Assembly: GCA_900545325.1 (NCBI GenBank)
Contig: UQZE01000006.1
Span: forward strand, 1 to 32,550
Direction of reading: 5' to 3'
Source: an uncultured Eubacteriales bacterium
GTDB lineage: Bacteria > Bacillota > Clostridia > Christensenellales > Borkfalkiaceae
Length of the DNA: 32,550 nt
The stretch's first letter is position 1; the number at the start of each line of letters is the position of its first letter. The position numbers and the translations under genes are program-made. Below, piece by piece: positions 8,839 to 15,709 of this stretch. The notes under the pieces were generated by a model. That model was given only the letters and a program-made list of their open reading frames with translations. It was not told the DNA's origin and searched no databases.

Positions 8839-8883
8839 TTGCTTTTTCGGTGGACAAAAGGGGTAAAAGTCAAGTATAAATAA
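8839..8883 (+). pseudogene. possible decayed copy of the 3' end of the YcxB-like gene
   Basis: One reading frame here ends in KGVKVKYK and a stop, the same last eight residues as the gene ending at 8305. About 22 of 27 aligned bases agree over the last codons, including an exact 11-base run AAGTATAAATA. The upstream sequence is AT-rich and has a stop at 8830, so no intact gene is present. It could also be chance similarity in AT-rich DNA. Confidence 0.35.
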
Positions 8884-8913
8884 GTAAAAAAACGCGAGGC
8901 CTTTTCCGCGTTT

Positions 8914-8944
8914 ATGTCCGGGAGCTTCCAACTATCCCCGACAT
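8914..8944 (+). other. hairpin upstream of the convergent terminators
   Basis: ATGTC and GGGA (8914-8923) can pair with TCCC and GACAT (8935-8944), with one C-C mismatch and an 11-base loop GCTTCCAACTA. It directly precedes the strong terminator at 8946 and does not code for anything I can recognise. It may be part of a short transcript or simply extra terminator structure. Confidence 0.4.
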
Positions 8945-8945
8945 G

Positions 8946-8977
8946 CCCGCCGCGCTCGATGCGCGGCGGGTTCTTTT
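8946..8977 (+). terminator. intrinsic terminator of the plus-strand membrane protein operon
   Basis: Perfect 10-bp GC-rich stem CCCGCCGCGC (8946-8955) with GCGCGGCGGG (8961-8970), loop TCGAT, followed by TTCTTTTT. Confidence 0.85.
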
Positions 8978-8980
8978 TAA

Positions 8981-9019
8981 AATACGGAGGGCGGCGCCGA
9001 ATGCGCCGCCCTCCGTATT
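8981..9019 (-). terminator. terminator hairpin of the marR-degV operon
   Basis: Perfect 17-bp stem: 8981-8997 pairs with 9003-9019 around the loop CGAAT. On the minus strand it ends in TATTTT, a short T tract. It lies about 30 bases past the restored degV stop and faces the plus-strand terminator at 8946. Confidence 0.8.
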
Positions 9020-9050
9020 GTCATTTATGGTGAGGATAGTGTGAGCTTGA

Positions 9051-9837
9051 TTAATTTTTTGCGATAAATACAACGCCGATACAGCCCGGACCCGCGTGCG
9101 TGCCGACCGTCGGCCCCAGCTGGAACATGTGTTCGTACGCTCGAATCCGAATTGGCGAAATACAAAGGATATGCAAAATCCGCCTCTTCTTTGACTTTCT
9201 CGATCATATAGCGCAGGCATTTCGCCACGCCGATCTGCTTGGAAATGACTTCTACCTTTTTATCCAGCGTGATCACGGGGTGGAGCCGCAGAAAATTCGC
9301 TATATGCATGCTCGCCGCCGAAAGCCTGCCGCCGTAGCGCAGGTATTTGAGGTCGTCCACATAAGCGTACAGCTTTACTTTGGAACGCAGCGCTTCCAGT
9401 TTTTCGAGCAGTTCTTCTTTGCTCTGCGCCTCTTTTGCGAGCTTTGCCGCTTCCACTACGTATGCGCCGAGGCCGAAAGTAACGAGCTGGCTGTCCACGA
9501 CGAGGAGATTGTCCATCGCCAGTTCCTGCTGCGCGCGCCGCGCCGCCTCTATCGTGGCGCTCATTTCGGAAGATATTATGATCGCGACGACGAGCGTATC
9601 CGTACCCTTGTACGGGCGGAACGCGTCCTCGAAAACGAACTGGTTGATCTGGCTGGTCTTGGGCAGTTCCCTGCACTTTCTCAGCTTTTCGTAGAACTCT
9701 TCGTTGGTGATGGTAACGTTATCCAAAAATATTTCGCTGCCGAACGAAAGTTCTATGGGGAGGACGGTTATGTCCAAATCTTTTACGACCTCTTTCGGCA
9801 GGTCTGCCGAAGAATCCGTTATAAACTTAACCTTCAA
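9051..9837 (-). pseudogene. DegV family (FakB-type fatty acid-binding) protein, frameshifted near the C-terminus
   Basis: The first 231 codons read as a DegV family protein: FITDSSADLP at the N-terminus, KTSQINQFVFEDAF, the SSEMSATIEAA stretch and YLRYGGRLSA. Around 9144-9145 the frame breaks. One base later the other frame continues with AYEHMFQLGPTVGTHAGPG and CIGVVFIAKN, the standard DegV end with its ligand-site TH and G residues, and stops at 9053-9051. Removing one base of the AA pair at 9144-9145 restores about 261 residues. Without it, translation runs in a wrong frame to 9025. DegV/FakB proteins bind fatty acids and present them to fatty acid kinase. The start is a TTG at 9837-9835, 11 bases inside the end of marR, with AGGAG upstream. 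A sequencing error is as likely as a real mutation. Confidence 0.85.
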
Positions 9838-10273
9838 AATCGAAATCTCCTAAAAAAACCTGAATTTTTTCCAAAGCGGCAATCAGCACTTCGGCCTCTT
9901 TTTCTTCGGTGCTTTTCAAAATGGAATCGATCATGGCGGCGTGAAAACGCGCGTGCAGGGCATTCGCCTCCAGACCTTTGCCGGTGAGCGATAAGCGGGA
10001 TACCCGCTTGTCCGCCGCGTCCTTTTCCTTATATACGTAACCCTTGTGTACGAGCGTGTTCACCGCGGTCGTAAGCGTTCCCGGAGAAACGCGCAGATTT
10101 TCCGCCACGTTTTTGGATGTATTGTTCTCTCCCGCGTTGCAAATCGCCTCGATTACGTGTATTTCCGAAAGCGAAAGCGTTTTGTCGATGCGGCAGAGCA
10201 TTTCTTTTTCCTTTTTCAATATATTGTTGAAACACTTTACGAAAAAAGCATTGTAACGTTCCCTTAATTCCAC
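9827..10273 (-). CDS. MarR family transcriptional regulator
   Basis: A winged-helix DNA-binding repressor of 148 residues. The recognition region reads NTSKNVAENLRVSPGTLTTAVNTLVHKGYV, followed by the wing KEKDAADKRVSRLSLTGKG, both typical of MarR. The GTG at 10273-10271 is preferred because it follows AAGGGG by six bases and gives a normal family length; upstream codons back to 10357 would run through the promoter. The gene overlaps the degV start by 11 bp, so both are translated from one message. A palindrome between its promoter and start suggests it represses itself. Pairing with a DegV/FakB-type gene and the TTTGA/TCAAA form of the palindrome resemble FabT-type regulators of fatty acid genes, which is inference. 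Confidence 0.88.
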   Translation of the reverse strand: MELRERYNAFFVKCFNNILKKEKEMLCRIDKTLSLSEIHVIEAICNAGENNTSKNVAENLRVSPGTLTTAVNTLVHKGYVYKEKDAADKRVSRLSLTGKGLEANALHARFHAAMIDSILKSTEEKEAEVLIAALEKIQVFLGDFDFEG

Positions 10274-10294
10274 CGAAAACCCCTTACGGACGAA

Positions 10295-10313
10295 TAGTTT
10301 GAAGTTCAAACTA
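10295..10313. promoter_or_regulatory. palindromic operator, probably for the MarR regulator
   Basis: TAGTTTGAAGTTCAAACTA is a perfect inverted repeat with 9-bp arms around one base. It is just downstream of the marR -10 element, where a bound repressor would block transcription start or early elongation. Confidence 0.75.
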
Positions 10314-10328
10314 ATTCGATCGTTTATG

Positions 10329-10357
10329 ATTATACACCCGCAAAGAAAAAATGTCAA
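10329..10357 (-). promoter_or_regulatory. perfect consensus sigma-A promoter of marR-degV
   Basis: On the minus strand TTGACA (10357-10352), a 17-bp spacer and TATAAT (10334-10329) match both consensus hexamers exactly. Such a strong promoter usually needs a repressor, in line with the adjacent palindrome. Confidence 0.88.
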
Positions 10358-10431
10358 TAATTTTTCGGAAAATTTTTAATTTTTTCAGAAAGCGGGGGAA
10401 TGTGAAAAAATAAAAAGGTGCGCGCGTTTAG

Positions 10432-10460
10432 TTGACTATCGCGGCGGATTTTGTTAAAAT
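10432..10460 (+). promoter_or_regulatory. sigma-A promoter of the purine operon
   Basis: TTGACT (10432-10437), a 17-bp spacer and TAAAAT (10455-10460). Transcription would start near 10467 and give a leader of about 200 nt before purE. It is divergent from the marR promoter about 75 bp away. Confidence 0.8.
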
Positions 10461-10513
10461 AACAATGAACTTGCCGAAACCGCCCCGCGGCGGCGGCTCG
10501 AATAGTAACCATT

Positions 10514-10624
10514 GTTTTCCGCAACTGTCGGTAAGCCGCCTTTCGGGGCGGATAGCGGGCGACCGCGGGGGAGCGGAAAACGTAATTTGTCGACCGACTG
10601 GGCAGTTCTTTTTTAGGACTGTCC
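10514..10624 (+). promoter_or_regulatory. ZTP riboswitch (pfl motif) with overlapping terminator
   Basis: P1 is a perfect 9-bp pairing of GTTTTCCGC (10514-10522) with GCGGAAAAC (10573-10581). The 5' junction ACTGTCGG (10524-10531), the GGGGGAGCG segment before the P1 3' arm, and the 3' element CCGACTGGGCA (10594-10604) match the ZTP aptamer layout. The usual CCGCCTGGGCA is altered, but TCGG/CCGA keeps the pairing, as in the Fusobacterium ulcerans type. The GGGCA of the aptamer is also the 5' arm of the terminator at 10600-10624. Ligand binding by ZMP/ZTP should therefore stop the terminator from forming and allow purE expression. A small upstream hairpin, AACAATG (10461) with CATTGTT (10510), could compete with P1. 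Confidence 0.86.
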
Positions 10625-10634
10625 TTTTATATTT
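10600..10634 (+). terminator. riboswitch-controlled terminator before purE
   Basis: GGGCAGTTC (10600-10608) pairs with GGACTGTCC (10616-10624) with two G-U pairs, loop TTTTTTA, followed by TTTTATATTTT. It shares bases with the ZTP aptamer 3' element. Confidence 0.8.
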
Positions 10635-10670
10635 TCACGAAAAAACCCGCAAGGGCGAAAGGAGAACAAC

Positions 10671-11165
10671 ATGAAGAAAGTGGGAATCGTCATGGGCAGC
10701 GACAGCGACCTGCCCGTACTCGAAAAGGCGGCCAATACGCTGAAAAATTTCGGCGTGCCGTTTGAAATGCACGTGTATTCCGCGCACAGAACGCCCGAAG
10801 AGGCCCGTTTGTTCGCGGCGAACGCGAAGGAAAACGGATTCGGCGCGATCATCGCGGCGGCGGGCAAGGCCGCGCACCTCGCGGGCAGCATCGCGGCGAA
10901 CACCACCCTTCCCGTCATCGGGATTCCCGTAAAGTCCTCCACGCTCGACGGGCTGGACGCGCTTTTATCCACCGTGCAGATGCCCTCGGGCATACCCGTG
11001 GCGACCGTGGCCATCGACGGTGCGGAAAACGCCGCGCTTCTGGCGATGCAGATCCTCGCCGTTTCCGACGAAGATCTTGCCCGCCGACTTGCCGAAGCGA
11101 GAAAGGCGGCGACGGAAAAGGTTTTGGCGAAAAACCGCGCGGTCGAAGAAAAATACAACAAATAA
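10671..11165 (+). CDS. purE: 5-(carboxyamino)imidazole ribonucleotide mutase
   Basis: Carries out the carboxylation-related step that gives CAIR in IMP synthesis. At 164 residues it has the class I signature: MGSDSD near the N-terminus (ribose-phosphate binding), SAHRTPEEA, AAAGKAAHLAG, and the long stretch STLDGLDALLSTVQMPSG with GIPVATVAI. Class I enzymes normally use N5-CAIR from PurK, but no purK is present in the window, so either purK is elsewhere or AIR is carboxylated directly with high CO2. AAGGAG lies just upstream of the ATG. It is the first gene after the ZTP riboswitch. Confidence 0.96.
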   Translation: MKKVGIVMGSDSDLPVLEKAANTLKNFGVPFEMHVYSAHRTPEEARLFAANAKENGFGAIIAAAGKAAHLAGSIAANTTLPVIGIPVKSSTLDGLDALLSTVQMPSGIPVATVAIDGAENAALLAMQILAVSDEDLARRLAEARKAATEKVLAKNRAVEEKYNK

Positions 11166-11195
11166 ATCTAATTTATATATTAAGGAGAGCTTGTA

Positions 11196-11906
11196 ATGGA
11201 AAAGACGACACAGCTTTACGAAGGCAAAGCGAAAAAGGTTTACGCAACGGACGACCCGAATTACTGCATCGTTTCCTATAAGGACGACGCCACCGCTTTC
11301 AACGGCCTGAAGAAGGGCACTATTTTGGGCAAGGGAGCCATCAACAACAGGGTAACGAACTACTTGATGAAACTTCTGGAAAAGAACGGCATTCCCACGC
11401 ACTACGTGGAAGAGCTCAACGACAGGGAAACGGTCGTGAAAAAGGTGAAAATCATTCCGCTCGAAGTCATTGTGAGGAATATCGCCGCGGGCTCTCTGGC
11501 AAAGCGCCTCGGCCTGCCCGAAGGCACAAAGCTCGGCTCCACCGTGCTCGAATACTGCTATAAGGACGACGCGCTCGGCGATCCCATGGTCAACGAATAT
11601 CACATACTCGCCATGAAATGGGCGACGAAGGAGGAGCTCGGCCTCATCGCGGAATATTCTTTCAAGGTCAACCGCGTGCTCTCCGACTATCTCAAAAGCG
11701 CGAACATCGAGCTTATCGATTTCAAGCTGGAATTCGGCAAGACGGCGGACGGCACTATCGTGCTCGCGGACGAGATCTCGCCCGATACCTGCCGTTTCTG
11801 GGACAGCGTTACCAAGGAAAAACTCGATAAAGACCGTTTCAGACGCGACCTCGGCGGCGTGGAAGACGCTTACAACGAAATTCTGAAACGTTTGCTGGGA
11901 GAGTAA
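11196..11906 (+). CDS. purC: SAICAR synthetase
   Basis: Joins aspartate to CAIR with ATP to give SAICAR. The 236-residue length is usual. Visible motifs are LYEGKAKKVY at the N-terminus (nucleotide-binding loop), SYKDDATAFN, VEVIVRN-type LEVIVRNIAAGS, LIDFKLEFG, and LADEISPDTCRFWD, which holds the substrate-binding aspartates. AAGGAGAG precedes the ATG. It begins 30 bases after purE and ends four bases before purF, so it is inside the operon. Confidence 0.97.
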   Translation: MEKTTQLYEGKAKKVYATDDPNYCIVSYKDDATAFNGLKKGTILGKGAINNRVTNYLMKLLEKNGIPTHYVEELNDRETVVKKVKIIPLEVIVRNIAAGSLAKRLGLPEGTKLGSTVLEYCYKDDALGDPMVNEYHILAMKWATKEELGLIAEYSFKVNRVLSDYLKSANIELIDFKLEFGKTADGTIVLADEISPDTCRFWDSVTKEKLDKDRFRRDLGGVEDAYNEILKRLLGE

Positions 11907-11910
11907 AAAA

Positions 11911-13338
11911 GTGGCGAAGATCAACGAAGAATGCGGGGTATTCGGAATTTTTTCCGACAAGAAGACCGACGTCGCGCATCTGACCTATTACGGACTGTTT
12001 GCCCTGCAGCACAGGGGGCAGGAATCGGCCGGGATCGTGGTCAACGACGACGGCGTGTTCCGCGTCCATAAGGACGACGGTCTGGTCAACGACGTATTCA
12101 CGCCGCGCGTGATGGAAACGCTCGGCGAAGGCAACATGGCTGTCGGACACGTGCGCTACGGCACCACGGGCAGCAAGGGCGTGGCCAACGCGCAGCCCAT
12201 CGTCGTAAGGCACATCAAGGGGTCCATGGCGCTGGCGCACAACGGCAATCTCGTCAATTCCTACGAGCTGAGAACGCAGCTCGAGGAGCAGGGATCCATT
12301 TTCCACACGACGAGCGATACCGAAGTTATTTCCTACATCATTACGAAAGAGCGCATCAACGCCTGTTCGATAGAAGAGGCCGTCGGCCGCGCAATGAAGA
12401 AGATCAAGGGCGCGTATTCGCTCGTGATCATGTCTCCCCAGAAGATGATCGCCGTGCGCGATCCCAACGGTTTCCGTCCGCTCTGCTACGGGCAGCGGGA
12501 GGACGGCTCGTACGTGGTCGCATCGGAAACGTGCGCGCTCGATTCGGTCAACGCCAGATTCATCCGCGACGTACTGCCCGGCGAGATCGTGGTGTTTACA
12601 AAAAGCGGCGTGCTTTCCATCAAGGACAACTGCGGCGCAAGGCCGAGTTTCTGCGTATTCGAGTACATTTATTTCGCCCGCCCGGATTCCATCGTGGAAG
12701 GATTTTCCGTGCACGAGGCGAGAAAGAGAGCGGGGGCTTTTCTCGCGGAGGAATACAAAATAGACGCCGATATCGTGATCGGCGTGCCCGACAGCGGCAT
12801 AGACGCCGCCATAGGCTATTCGCAGAAATCGGGCATACCCTACGGGATAGGGCTGATAAAAAACAAATATATCGGACGTACGTTTATCGCGCCGGGACAG
12901 AAATCGAGGGAAAATTTAGTGCGCATCAAGCTCAACGCCGTGCCCTCGACGGTGGCGGGAAAGCGCGTCATCATGGTGGACGATTCCATCGTGCGCGGCA
13001 CGACCAGCGCGCCGATCGTAAGGCTCCTGCGCGCGGCGGGCGCGACCGAAGTGCATATGCTTTCCTCCGCGCCGCCTTTCCTGAATCCGTGCTACTACGG
13101 GACGGATATCGACAGCAAGGAAAACCTGATCGCGTGCAAGCACACCGTTCCCGAGATCGCGAAGATCATCGGCGTGGATTCTTTGGGGTATCTCAATCCC
13201 AAATATCTGCCCTACCTTGCGGGCGACGGAAGCAAGGGGTTCTGCACGGCGTGTTTCGACGGGAAGTATCCCACCGAAGTGCCCGCGACGGTGCATAAAA
13301 ACAAATTTGAACGCAAGATCAACGAAAAGGAAGTGTGA
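11911..13338 (+). CDS. purF: amidophosphoribosyltransferase
   Basis: First committed enzyme of purine synthesis, moving the glutamine amide to PRPP to make phosphoribosylamine. The GTG start gives 475 residues. A seven-residue propeptide (INEE before the cut) leads to the nucleophile C8 in CGVFGIF. The glutaminase half contains GHVRYGTTG and AHNGNLVN. The PRPP loop VIMVDDSIVRGTTS is at about 353-366. Cysteines C248, C394, C445 and C448 (the last two in GFCTACF) match the four ligands of the [4Fe-4S] cluster in Bacillus-type PurF, so this should be an oxygen-sensitive form. GGGAGAG at the end of purC acts as ribosome site. Confidence 0.97.
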   Translation: MAKINEECGVFGIFSDKKTDVAHLTYYGLFALQHRGQESAGIVVNDDGVFRVHKDDGLVNDVFTPRVMETLGEGNMAVGHVRYGTTGSKGVANAQPIVVRHIKGSMALAHNGNLVNSYELRTQLEEQGSIFHTTSDTEVISYIITKERINACSIEEAVGRAMKKIKGAYSLVIMSPQKMIAVRDPNGFRPLCYGQREDGSYVVASETCALDSVNARFIRDVLPGEIVVFTKSGVLSIKDNCGARPSFCVFEYIYFARPDSIVEGFSVHEARKRAGAFLAEEYKIDADIVIGVPDSGIDAAIGYSQKSGIPYGIGLIKNKYIGRTFIAPGQKSRENLVRIKLNAVPSTVAGKRVIMVDDSIVRGTTSAPIVRLLRAAGATEVHMLSSAPPFLNPCYYGTDIDSKENLIACKHTVPEIAKIIGVDSLGYLNPKYLPYLAGDGSKGFCTACFDGKYPTEVPATVHKNKFERKINEKEV

Positions 13339-13339
13339 T

Positions 13340-14380
13340 ATGGAAAAAAGTTACAGCGAAAGCTACAAGCAGGCGGGTGTGGACATCACCGCGGGCTATA
13401 AGGCGGTCGAGTTGATGAAGAGCCACATTTCGCGCACGATGACAAAGGGCGTGGCGAGCGATATCGGCGGATTCGGCGGTCTTTTCTCGCTCGACCTTTC
13501 GGGCGTGAAAAACCCCGTGCTGGTCAGCGGTACGGACGGCGTCGGCACGAAGCTGAAGATCGCGTTTTTAATGGACAAGCACGATACCGTGGGTATCGAC
13601 TGCGTGGCGATGTGCGTGAACGACGTCATCTGCTGCGGCGCGAAACCGCTGTTCTTTCTCGATTATATCGCCGTGGGCAAAAACGTGCCCGAAAAGGTGG
13701 CGGACATCGTCAAGGGCGTTGCGGAAGGCTGCGTGCAGTCCGGCAGCGCGCTGATCGGCGGGGAAACGGCGGAAATGCCCGGCTTTTACCCCGTCGACGA
13801 ATACGACCTGGCGGGATTTTCCGTCGGGCTGGTCGATAAGGAAAAAATACTCGACAACAAGAGCGTAAAGGAGGGGGACGCGGTGCTGGCGCTGCCGTCG
13901 AGCGGCGTGCACTCCAACGGTTTTTCCCTCGTGAGAAAGGTTTTCGACATCGAAAACGCCGACCTCAAAACCCCGCTCGAAGAGCTGGGCGGCAGATCGC
14001 TGGGCGAAACGCTGCTCACGCCGACGAAGATATACGTAAAACCCATGCTGAAACTCTTTGAGGAAGTCAAAGTCAAAGGCGTTTCGCACATCACGGGCGG
14101 CGGATTTTACGAAAATATCCCCAGGAGCATACCCAAGGGGCTGGGCGCGAAGATCAGAAAAGAGGACGTGCGCGTTCTGCCCGTATTCAAGCTCCTTCAG
14201 CAGCGCGGCAATATCGCCGAACGCGATATGTTCAACACCTTCAACATGGGCGTGGGCATGAGCGTGATCGTGGCGAAAGAAGACGCGGACAAGGCGCTTT
14301 CCGTACTGAAAGCCGCGGGCGAAGACGCATACGTGCTCGGCGAGATCGTGAAGAGCGAAGACGGCGTCGTCTTATGTTAG
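13340..14380 (+). CDS. purM: phosphoribosylformylglycinamidine cyclo-ligase (AIR synthetase)
   Basis: Closes the imidazole ring of FGAM with ATP to form AIR. The 346 residues include KSHISRTM, the glycine-rich GGFGGLFSLDL, VSGTDGVGTKLK, CVNDVICCGAKPLFFLDY, and LIGGETAEMPGFY, all family marks for ATP and metal binding. The ATG at 13340 comes one base after the purF stop; an in-frame upstream extension from 13217 lies inside purF and is rejected. AAGGAAG at the end of purF is the ribosome site. Its last seven bases overlap purN. Confidence 0.97.
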   Translation: MEKSYSESYKQAGVDITAGYKAVELMKSHISRTMTKGVASDIGGFGGLFSLDLSGVKNPVLVSGTDGVGTKLKIAFLMDKHDTVGIDCVAMCVNDVICCGAKPLFFLDYIAVGKNVPEKVADIVKGVAEGCVQSGSALIGGETAEMPGFYPVDEYDLAGFSVGLVDKEKILDNKSVKEGDAVLALPSSGVHSNGFSLVRKVFDIENADLKTPLEELGGRSLGETLLTPTKIYVKPMLKLFEEVKVKGVSHITGGGFYENIPRSIPKGLGAKIRKEDVRVLPVFKLLQQRGNIAERDMFNTFNMGVGMSVIVAKEDADKALSVLKAAGEDAYVLGEIVKSEDGVVLC

Positions 14381-14988
14381 AAAAGGTCAAGACCGCCGTA
14401 TTCGTATCGGGCGGCGGCACAAACCTGCAGGCCATACTCGACGCCGCTGCGCGCGGAGAGATAAAGTCGGCGGAAATAGCCCTCGTGCTTTCGAGCAGAG
14501 AGGGCGTTTACGCCCTCGAACGCGCGGAAAAAGCGGGCGTGAAAACGGCGGTTTCCGTCAAAAAGGGCAGAGGGCAGGAGCAGTTTGAAAACGATATCGT
14601 TGCCGCGCTCGAAAAAGAGGGGATAGAGCTTATCGTGCTCGCGGGTTTCATGAGCATTCTGAGCGGGAACTTTACAAAAAGATATGCCGACAGGATAATC
14701 AACGTGCACCCGTCGCTGATCCCGTCTTTCTGCGGCAAGGGATATTACGGTTTGAAGGTGCACGAGGCGGCGCTCGCCTACGGCGTGAAAGTTACGGGCG
14801 CGACCGTGCATTTCGTCAACGAAATTCCCGACGGCGGCAAGATCATCATGCAGCGCGCCGTGGAGGTCGAGGAGGGCGATACGCCCGAAACGCTGCAAAA
14901 GCGCGTGATGGAGCGCGCGGAGTGGAAAATTCTTCCCGCGGCGCTGGAAAAGGTGGCGGCGGATATACTGAAAGAGAGGAAAAAATGA
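14374..14988 (+). CDS. purN: phosphoribosylglycinamide formyltransferase
   Basis: Moves the formyl group from 10-formyl-THF to GAR. The 204-residue sequence has the opening VFVSGGGTNLQA, the catalytic NVHPSLIPSF with its Asn and His, and GATVHFVNEIPDGGKI with the catalytic Asp. The ATG overlaps the purM stop by seven bases, and its own stop overlaps the next start in ATGA, so translation is probably coupled along this run. The formyl donor can be supplied by Fhs encoded later in the operon. Confidence 0.97.
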   Translation: MLEKVKTAVFVSGGGTNLQAILDAAARGEIKSAEIALVLSSREGVYALERAEKAGVKTAVSVKKGRGQEQFENDIVAALEKEGIELIVLAGFMSILSGNFTKRYADRIINVHPSLIPSFCGKGYYGLKVHEAALAYGVKVTGATVHFVNEIPDGGKIIMQRAVEVEEGDTPETLQKRVMERAEWKILPAALEKVAADILKERKK

Positions 14989-15701
14989 GTATTTACGATA
15001 TTGAAAGCATCGGCGAAAAGCTGAAAAACAACGACTACGCGGGGCGGGGAATCGTTACGGGACTTTCCTCCGACGGTAAAAAGGCGGTTTTCGCCTATTT
15101 CATCATGGGCAGGAGCGCCAACAGCCGCAACCGCGTGTTCAGGGAAAAGGACGGCGAGGTCGTCATTTACCCGTTTGACGAGAGCAAGGTGGAAGATCCC
15201 TCGCTCATCATCTATTCCCCCGTGCGGTCGGAGGGGAAACGTGTGGTCGTTACCAACGGCGACCAGACGGATACGATCGTGGATTTTCTGCGCGCGGGCA
15301 AAACCTTTGAAGAGGCGCTCGAAACCCGTTGTTTCGAACCGGACGCGCCAAACTTCACGCCGCGCATCAGCGCCGTGCTCGATTTTGAAAAGGGGTATAC
15401 CTATAAGCAGAGCATTTTGAAAAGCGGCGACGAAAACGGCACGGTGTGCAACCGTTACACGTTTTCCTATACGCCGATCGCGGGGCTCGGTCATTTCATA
15501 CATACCTACAACCATAACGGCAACCCGATTCCCACGTTCACGGGTGAACCCGAACGCGTGAAGATCGGCGGCGATATAGACGCGTTTACCGCCGAGATAT
15601 GGGAAAACCTCGATAAAGAGAATAAAATTTCGCTTTACGTGCGCTATATCGATATCGAAAGCGGCGCCGCGGAGAGCAGAATGATCAATAAAAACAAATA
15701 G
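14985..15701 (+). CDS. purO: IMP cyclohydrolase, PurO-type
   Basis: Closes FAICAR to IMP, the last step of the pathway. At 238 residues it belongs to the family first known from archaeal PurO and not to the N-terminal domain of bacterial PurH. Marks are YAGRGIVTGLSSDGK, FIMGRSANSRNRVF, VVTNGDQTDTIVDFL, FTPRISAVLDF and the end VRYIDIESGAAESR. The ATG is at 14985, in a 4-bp ATGA overlap with purN; the in-frame extension back to 14922 lies inside purN. The missing partner activity (AICAR formylation) is encoded separately at 17155-18339, so together the two genes replace a two-domain purH. Confidence 0.9.
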   Translation: MSIYDIESIGEKLKNNDYAGRGIVTGLSSDGKKAVFAYFIMGRSANSRNRVFREKDGEVVIYPFDESKVEDPSLIIYSPVRSEGKRVVVTNGDQTDTIVDFLRAGKTFEEALETRCFEPDAPNFTPRISAVLDFEKGYTYKQSILKSGDENGTVCNRYTFSYTPIAGLGHFIHTYNHNGNPIPTFTGEPERVKIGGDIDAFTAEIWENLDKENKISLYVRYIDIESGAAESRMINKNK

Positions 15702-15709
15702 GTGTCGAT

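Noticed and set aside
8912..9220. 102-codon minus-strand frame
   Set aside because: It is the wrong frame of degV plus terminators.
10440..10670. Guanine/adenine riboswitch before purE
   Set aside because: The conserved purine aptamer core bases are absent, while ZTP elements are clear.
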